Shown here piece by piece: positions 15,335-18,247 of a DNA stretch of 18,247 nucleotides (the stretch's first letter is position 1; every line of letters begins with the position of its first letter). The notes under the pieces were generated by a model, which was not told the origin of the DNA, did not search any database, and was given only the letters and a program-made list of their open reading frames with translations. Where the stretch lies: NCBI GenBank assembly GCA_964404395.1, contig CAYOKA010000044.1, positions 1 to 18,247 on the forward strand, read 5' to 3'. The position numbers and the translations under genes were made by a program. This DNA comes from JAAYBT01 sp964404395. GTDB lineage: Bacteria; Bacillota; Clostridia; Acetivibrionales; DTU013.

Positions 15335-16753
15335 ATGAGAATATGCATAATTTCGGAAGGTAGCTATCCTTATGTTACCGGTGGAGTATCTAGTTGGCTT
15401 CAGATGTTAATGTCATGGATGCCCCAACATGAATTTATAATTTGTACCATTGGAGCACGTGAATGTGATAGAAGAAAATTTAGTTACAAGATTCCGGATA
15501 ATGTTATAAAAATTAAAGAAATCTTTCTTGATGAATCACTGAAAAGTAAAGACAGATGGGGTATGAGACTTGGTATAAAACAAGATGAGGCAGAAGTCTT
15601 TATTAAGTACATAATAGGAGAGGATTCTGATTGGGAGCCACTATATCTGATTTTAAGAAAGTACTGTAAAAAGTCAGTACAAGCATTTTTTTTGAGTAAA
15701 GATTTTTACGATATGATAGAAGAAGCATATAGCCGGAAGTACTCATATATCCCTTTTACACAGTTTTATTGGGCCATAAGATCTATGCTTATTCCACTAG
15801 TCTATATTATAAACCAAGAACTACCTGAAGCAGATTTATATCATAGCATTTCTGCTGGTTATGCAGGCATTTTAGGTAGTTTAGGAAAAAGCTTATATAA
15901 TAAGCCCTTCATAATGACTGAGCATGGAATTTATACAAGAGAACGTGAAGAAGAAATAATTAAGTCTGATTGGATTAATAAATGGTTTAAGGATATTTGG
16001 GTACAGTACTTTTACTCTTTATCAAGAAGTGCCTATGAACATGCTGATAAGGTTATCACGCTTTTTAATAAGAATAAAGAAATTCAGATTGAACTAGGGT
16101 GTGAAGAGAGTAAACTGCAAATCATTCCAAATGGAATCCAAATCGATTCTTACTCTAATCTACCACAAAAGGATGATAACGATCAGCATATAAATATTGG
16201 TGCTGTAGTAAGAATCGTACCAATAAAAGATATCAAGACGATGATACAAGGATTTGCAGTAGCAAAAACGACATGCAAAAACACAGTGCTTTACATTATG
16301 GGACCTTTTGATGAGGATCCTGAATATTTTATGGAGTGCAAACAATTGGTAGTTAATCTTGATTTAGAGGATGTTGTATTTACCGGTAGAGTTAATATTT
16401 CTGAGTATATAGGCAAAATGGATATCCTGGTGTTAAGTAGCATAAGTGAAGGGCAACCATTAGCCATCTTAGAGGGAATGGCAAGTAAAAAGCCTACCAT
16501 TGCAACTGATGTTGGGAGCTGCAAAGATCTAATTCACGGCAACGGGGATAACTACGGTGATGCAGGTATTATAGTTTCAGTAATGAATCCTGTAGAATTG
16601 GGTAACGCCATAATTCAGTTATGTAAAGATAAGGATGCTAGAGAAGGCATGGGAAAATCAGCTTTTATGAGAGTTACTAATTTATATACAAAGGAAAAGC
16701 TAGTGGAAGCATATAGAAATCTGTATAGTGCCTATGAAATATCGAAGGAGTAG
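15335..16753 (+). CDS. pelF: PelF, GT4-family glycosyltransferase of Pel polymerisation
   Basis: 472 aa, soluble, GT-B fold. The start R-I-C-I-I-S-E-G-S-Y-P-Y-V-T-G-G-V-S-S-W is the hallmark N terminus of PelF. H197-G-I-Y and R202-E-R-E-E-E precede the hinge, I264-P-N-G-I268 lies in the second Rossmann half, and E372-G-Q-P-L-A-I-L-E380 is the EX7E motif of GT4 nucleotide-sugar binding. PelF is the cytosolic polymerase that uses UDP-sugars for Pel; UDP-GalNAc would come from the epimerase half of the first gene. GGAG (15323-15326) is 8 nt before the ATG at 15335; a TTG one codon earlier is less likely. Slightly shorter than the roughly 500-aa Pseudomonas protein, with all motifs present. Confidence 0.95.
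   Translation: MRICIISEGSYPYVTGGVSSWLQMLMSWMPQHEFIICTIGARECDRRKFSYKIPDNVIKIKEIFLDESLKSKDRWGMRLGIKQDEAEVFIKYIIGEDSDWEPLYLILRKYCKKSVQAFFLSKDFYDMIEEAYSRKYSYIPFTQFYWAIRSMLIPLVYIINQELPEADLYHSISAGYAGILGSLGKSLYNKPFIMTEHGIYTREREEEIIKSDWINKWFKDIWVQYFYSLSRSAYEHADKVITLFNKNKEIQIELGCEESKLQIIPNGIQIDSYSNLPQKDDNDQHINIGAVVRIVPIKDIKTMIQGFAVAKTTCKNTVLYIMGPFDEDPEYFMECKQLVVNLDLEDVVFTGRVNISEYIGKMDILVLSSISEGQPLAILEGMASKKPTIATDVGSCKDLIHGNGDNYGDAGIIVSVMNPVELGNAIIQLCKDKDAREGMGKSAFMRVTNLYTKEKLVEAYRNLYSAYEISKE
16745..16750 (+). promoter_or_regulatory. pelG ribosome binding site inside the last codons of pelF
   Basis: AAGGAG lies in the last sense codons of pelF and 7 nt before the ATG at 16758. It decides against the longer frame starting at GTG 16728 and implies translational coupling of pelF and pelG. 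Confidence 0.75.
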
Positions 16754-16757
16754 AGGT

Positions 16758-18221
16758 ATGGCCGGTATAGGATTTGAACTAAGAAAATTATTTAAAGAGA
16801 AGGGATTAATAGCAGGGTTTAGGGCATGGTTTTATTCAGCTTTAATTACAATTGGGCCCATGCTATTATGCATTCTACTGCTGACGGTCCTGCAAGTTTT
16901 TATGAGCTATTTAGGTATTGATTTTAATAAAAAGGAATTATTTACAGTCACTATAATCTATTCCTTTATATTTTCATTAATTTTGACTAGTGGATTCTCA
17001 ATGCTACTATCCAGATATATCTCAGATAAGATTTACAAAAAGGAGGAGAAGGATATAATTCCATCTCTTAAAGGAGCAATTACTATACTCATGATTTTAG
17101 GAGGTATAATAGGAATAGTTTTTTATTATAATTCTCCACTGAATTTCTCTTATAAGGTCGTAGCGTATATCCTGTTTATGGAGCTAAATATTCTATGGAT
17201 ACAGACCATATATGTAACTGGATTAAGAAAATATAAAAAAATATTAAGAGGATTTTTCGTTGGTATCTTTGCTGGAATTCTCCTGTCAGCTATATTGGTA
17301 GGTTATTTGAAATTAGATGCAGTTATGGGCTCATTAATTTCAGTTGATATTGGATTTTTTATTATACTTTTATTTTTTTTCAACAGCATTCAGGATGGAG
17401 GTAAACATAGCAACAGAAATTATTTCGGATTTTTGGAGTATTTAGATAAATATCCTTCTCTTTTCTTTATTAGCTTTATATATACACTTGGACTATATAT
17501 TCATAATTTGGTCTTTTGGGGAGGTGAACATCAGAAATTCATTAATGGTACATATATTTTTGCACCTATTTATGACATGCCTGTATTTTGGGCGTTTCTA
17601 TCTATAATACCAGCTATTGTTATATTTGCAGTGACTTTTGAGACTTTTTTTTATGAAAAATATAAGTTATTTTATGATAGTATTTTAGAAAACGGGACAA
17701 AGAAGGTTATTGATAAATCGAAGCATGAAATGAAAATAGTTCTCTTTCAACAATTAAGACATGTGATGGGAGTTCAACTGGTTTTTACTGGGATATGCTT
17801 AGTGTTGGGGAAAATCCTTTTACCTAAAGTGGAATTTTTTCACCAATCTATTCAGATTTTCAATGTACTGGTAATCGGATATTATGCTTTTGTAGTAATG
17901 TTTATTATTCTTTCAATATTATTATATTTTGATGATAGAATTGATGCTCTGCTTTTAGTTCTTATTTTTACATCATTGAATGGATTGTTTACAGGGCTTA
18001 CTACTATAATGGGAGAGGCATATTTCGGTTTTGGATTTTTGGTCAGTGCATTTATAGCGCTATTATTTGGTATATTAAGATTAAAAAATTTCATAAAAAA
18101 CATAGACTATCACATATTCTGCTCCCAACCACTTATTAATATAGAACGCGAAAGGGTATTTACAAGGATATCTCGAAAACTCCAAAGAGTGCTAGTGGTG
18201 ACTAAGAAATCGGCAATTTAA
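16758..18221 (+). CDS. pelG: PelG, polytopic membrane transporter of Pel polysaccharide
   Basis: 487 aa with the characteristic N terminus M-A-G-I-G-F-E-L-R-K and about 12 transmembrane helices (28-50, 63-85, 105-124, 132-152, 164-184, 190-209, 234-254, 273-294, 336-353, 365-389, 395-414, 420-440). This is the topology of the MOP (Wzx/MATE-like) superfamily to which PelG belongs. Conserved PelG segments include W254-G-G-E-H and F268-A-P-I-Y-D-M-P. The predicted job is translocation of the PelF product across the membrane, with PelD and PelE. It begins 4 nt after the pelF stop. The basic cytosolic tail (442-487) is normal for the family. It is the last gene in view; no PelB or PelC follows, as expected without an outer membrane. 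Confidence 0.95.
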   Translation: MAGIGFELRKLFKEKGLIAGFRAWFYSALITIGPMLLCILLLTVLQVFMSYLGIDFNKKELFTVTIIYSFIFSLILTSGFSMLLSRYISDKIYKKEEKDIIPSLKGAITILMILGGIIGIVFYYNSPLNFSYKVVAYILFMELNILWIQTIYVTGLRKYKKILRGFFVGIFAGILLSAILVGYLKLDAVMGSLISVDIGFFIILLFFFNSIQDGGKHSNRNYFGFLEYLDKYPSLFFISFIYTLGLYIHNLVFWGGEHQKFINGTYIFAPIYDMPVFWAFLSIIPAIVIFAVTFETFFYEKYKLFYDSILENGTKKVIDKSKHEMKIVLFQQLRHVMGVQLVFTGICLVLGKILLPKVEFFHQSIQIFNVLVIGYYAFVVMFIILSILLYFDDRIDALLLVLIFTSLNGLFTGLTTIMGEAYFGFGFLVSAFIALLFGILRLKNFIKNIDYHIFCSQPLINIERERVFTRISRKLQRVLVVTKKSAI

Positions 18222-18247
18222 TTGCAAAACAAAAGAACCGTCCCCTT

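Overview
The window looks like a chromosomal piece of a Gram-positive anaerobe of the class Clostridia. The evidence is a set of AGGAGG-type ribosome binding sites with some GTG starts, an S-layer-homology (SLH) surface protein, a MurE close to the lysine-adding type, and a Pel polysaccharide locus without the outer-membrane genes pelB and pelC. The genus cannot be fixed from the sequence. No tRNA, rRNA, CRISPR array or intact insertion sequence was seen.

Left part (1 to about 7,000; sampled lines about 50% GC) is a cell-wall neighbourhood. A secreted D-Ala-D-Ala carboxypeptidase, cut by the window edge, is transcribed leftward. Back to back with it, from a tight divergent promoter pair, runs a two-gene unit: a CapA-like protein fused to a VanX-like D-Ala-D-Ala dipeptidase, then a MurE-type ligase. 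A leftward ABC-F ATPase follows; its linker is encoded by nine 15-bp tandem repeats.

Right part (about 7,200 to 18,221; sampled lines about 28-35% GC) is a Gram-positive pel exopolysaccharide locus with an unusual layout. A very large SLH-anchored polysaccharide deacetylase reads rightward and converges, over a strong hairpin, on a leftward DUF4832-type glycosidase-like protein. Divergent from the latter starts the operon pelD-pelE-pelF-pelG. Its first gene is a fusion: a UDP-GlcNAc/GalNAc C4-epimerase (the role PelX plays elsewhere) joined to the membrane and GAF parts of PelD. The c-di-GMP-binding degenerate GGDEF domain that normally ends PelD is absent.

Proposed division of labour (inference from families and order): the epimerase half supplies UDP-GalNAc, PelF polymerises at a PelD/PelE/PelG membrane complex, PelG exports, the SLH deacetylase modifies the emerging polymer at the cell surface, and the DUF4832 protein may trim it in place of the missing GH166 hydrolase. 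The best candidates for something undescribed are the epimerase-PelD fusion with loss of the c-di-GMP sensor, and the deacetylase/DUF4832 pair. The CapA-VanX fusion beside a MurE is a second point of interest.
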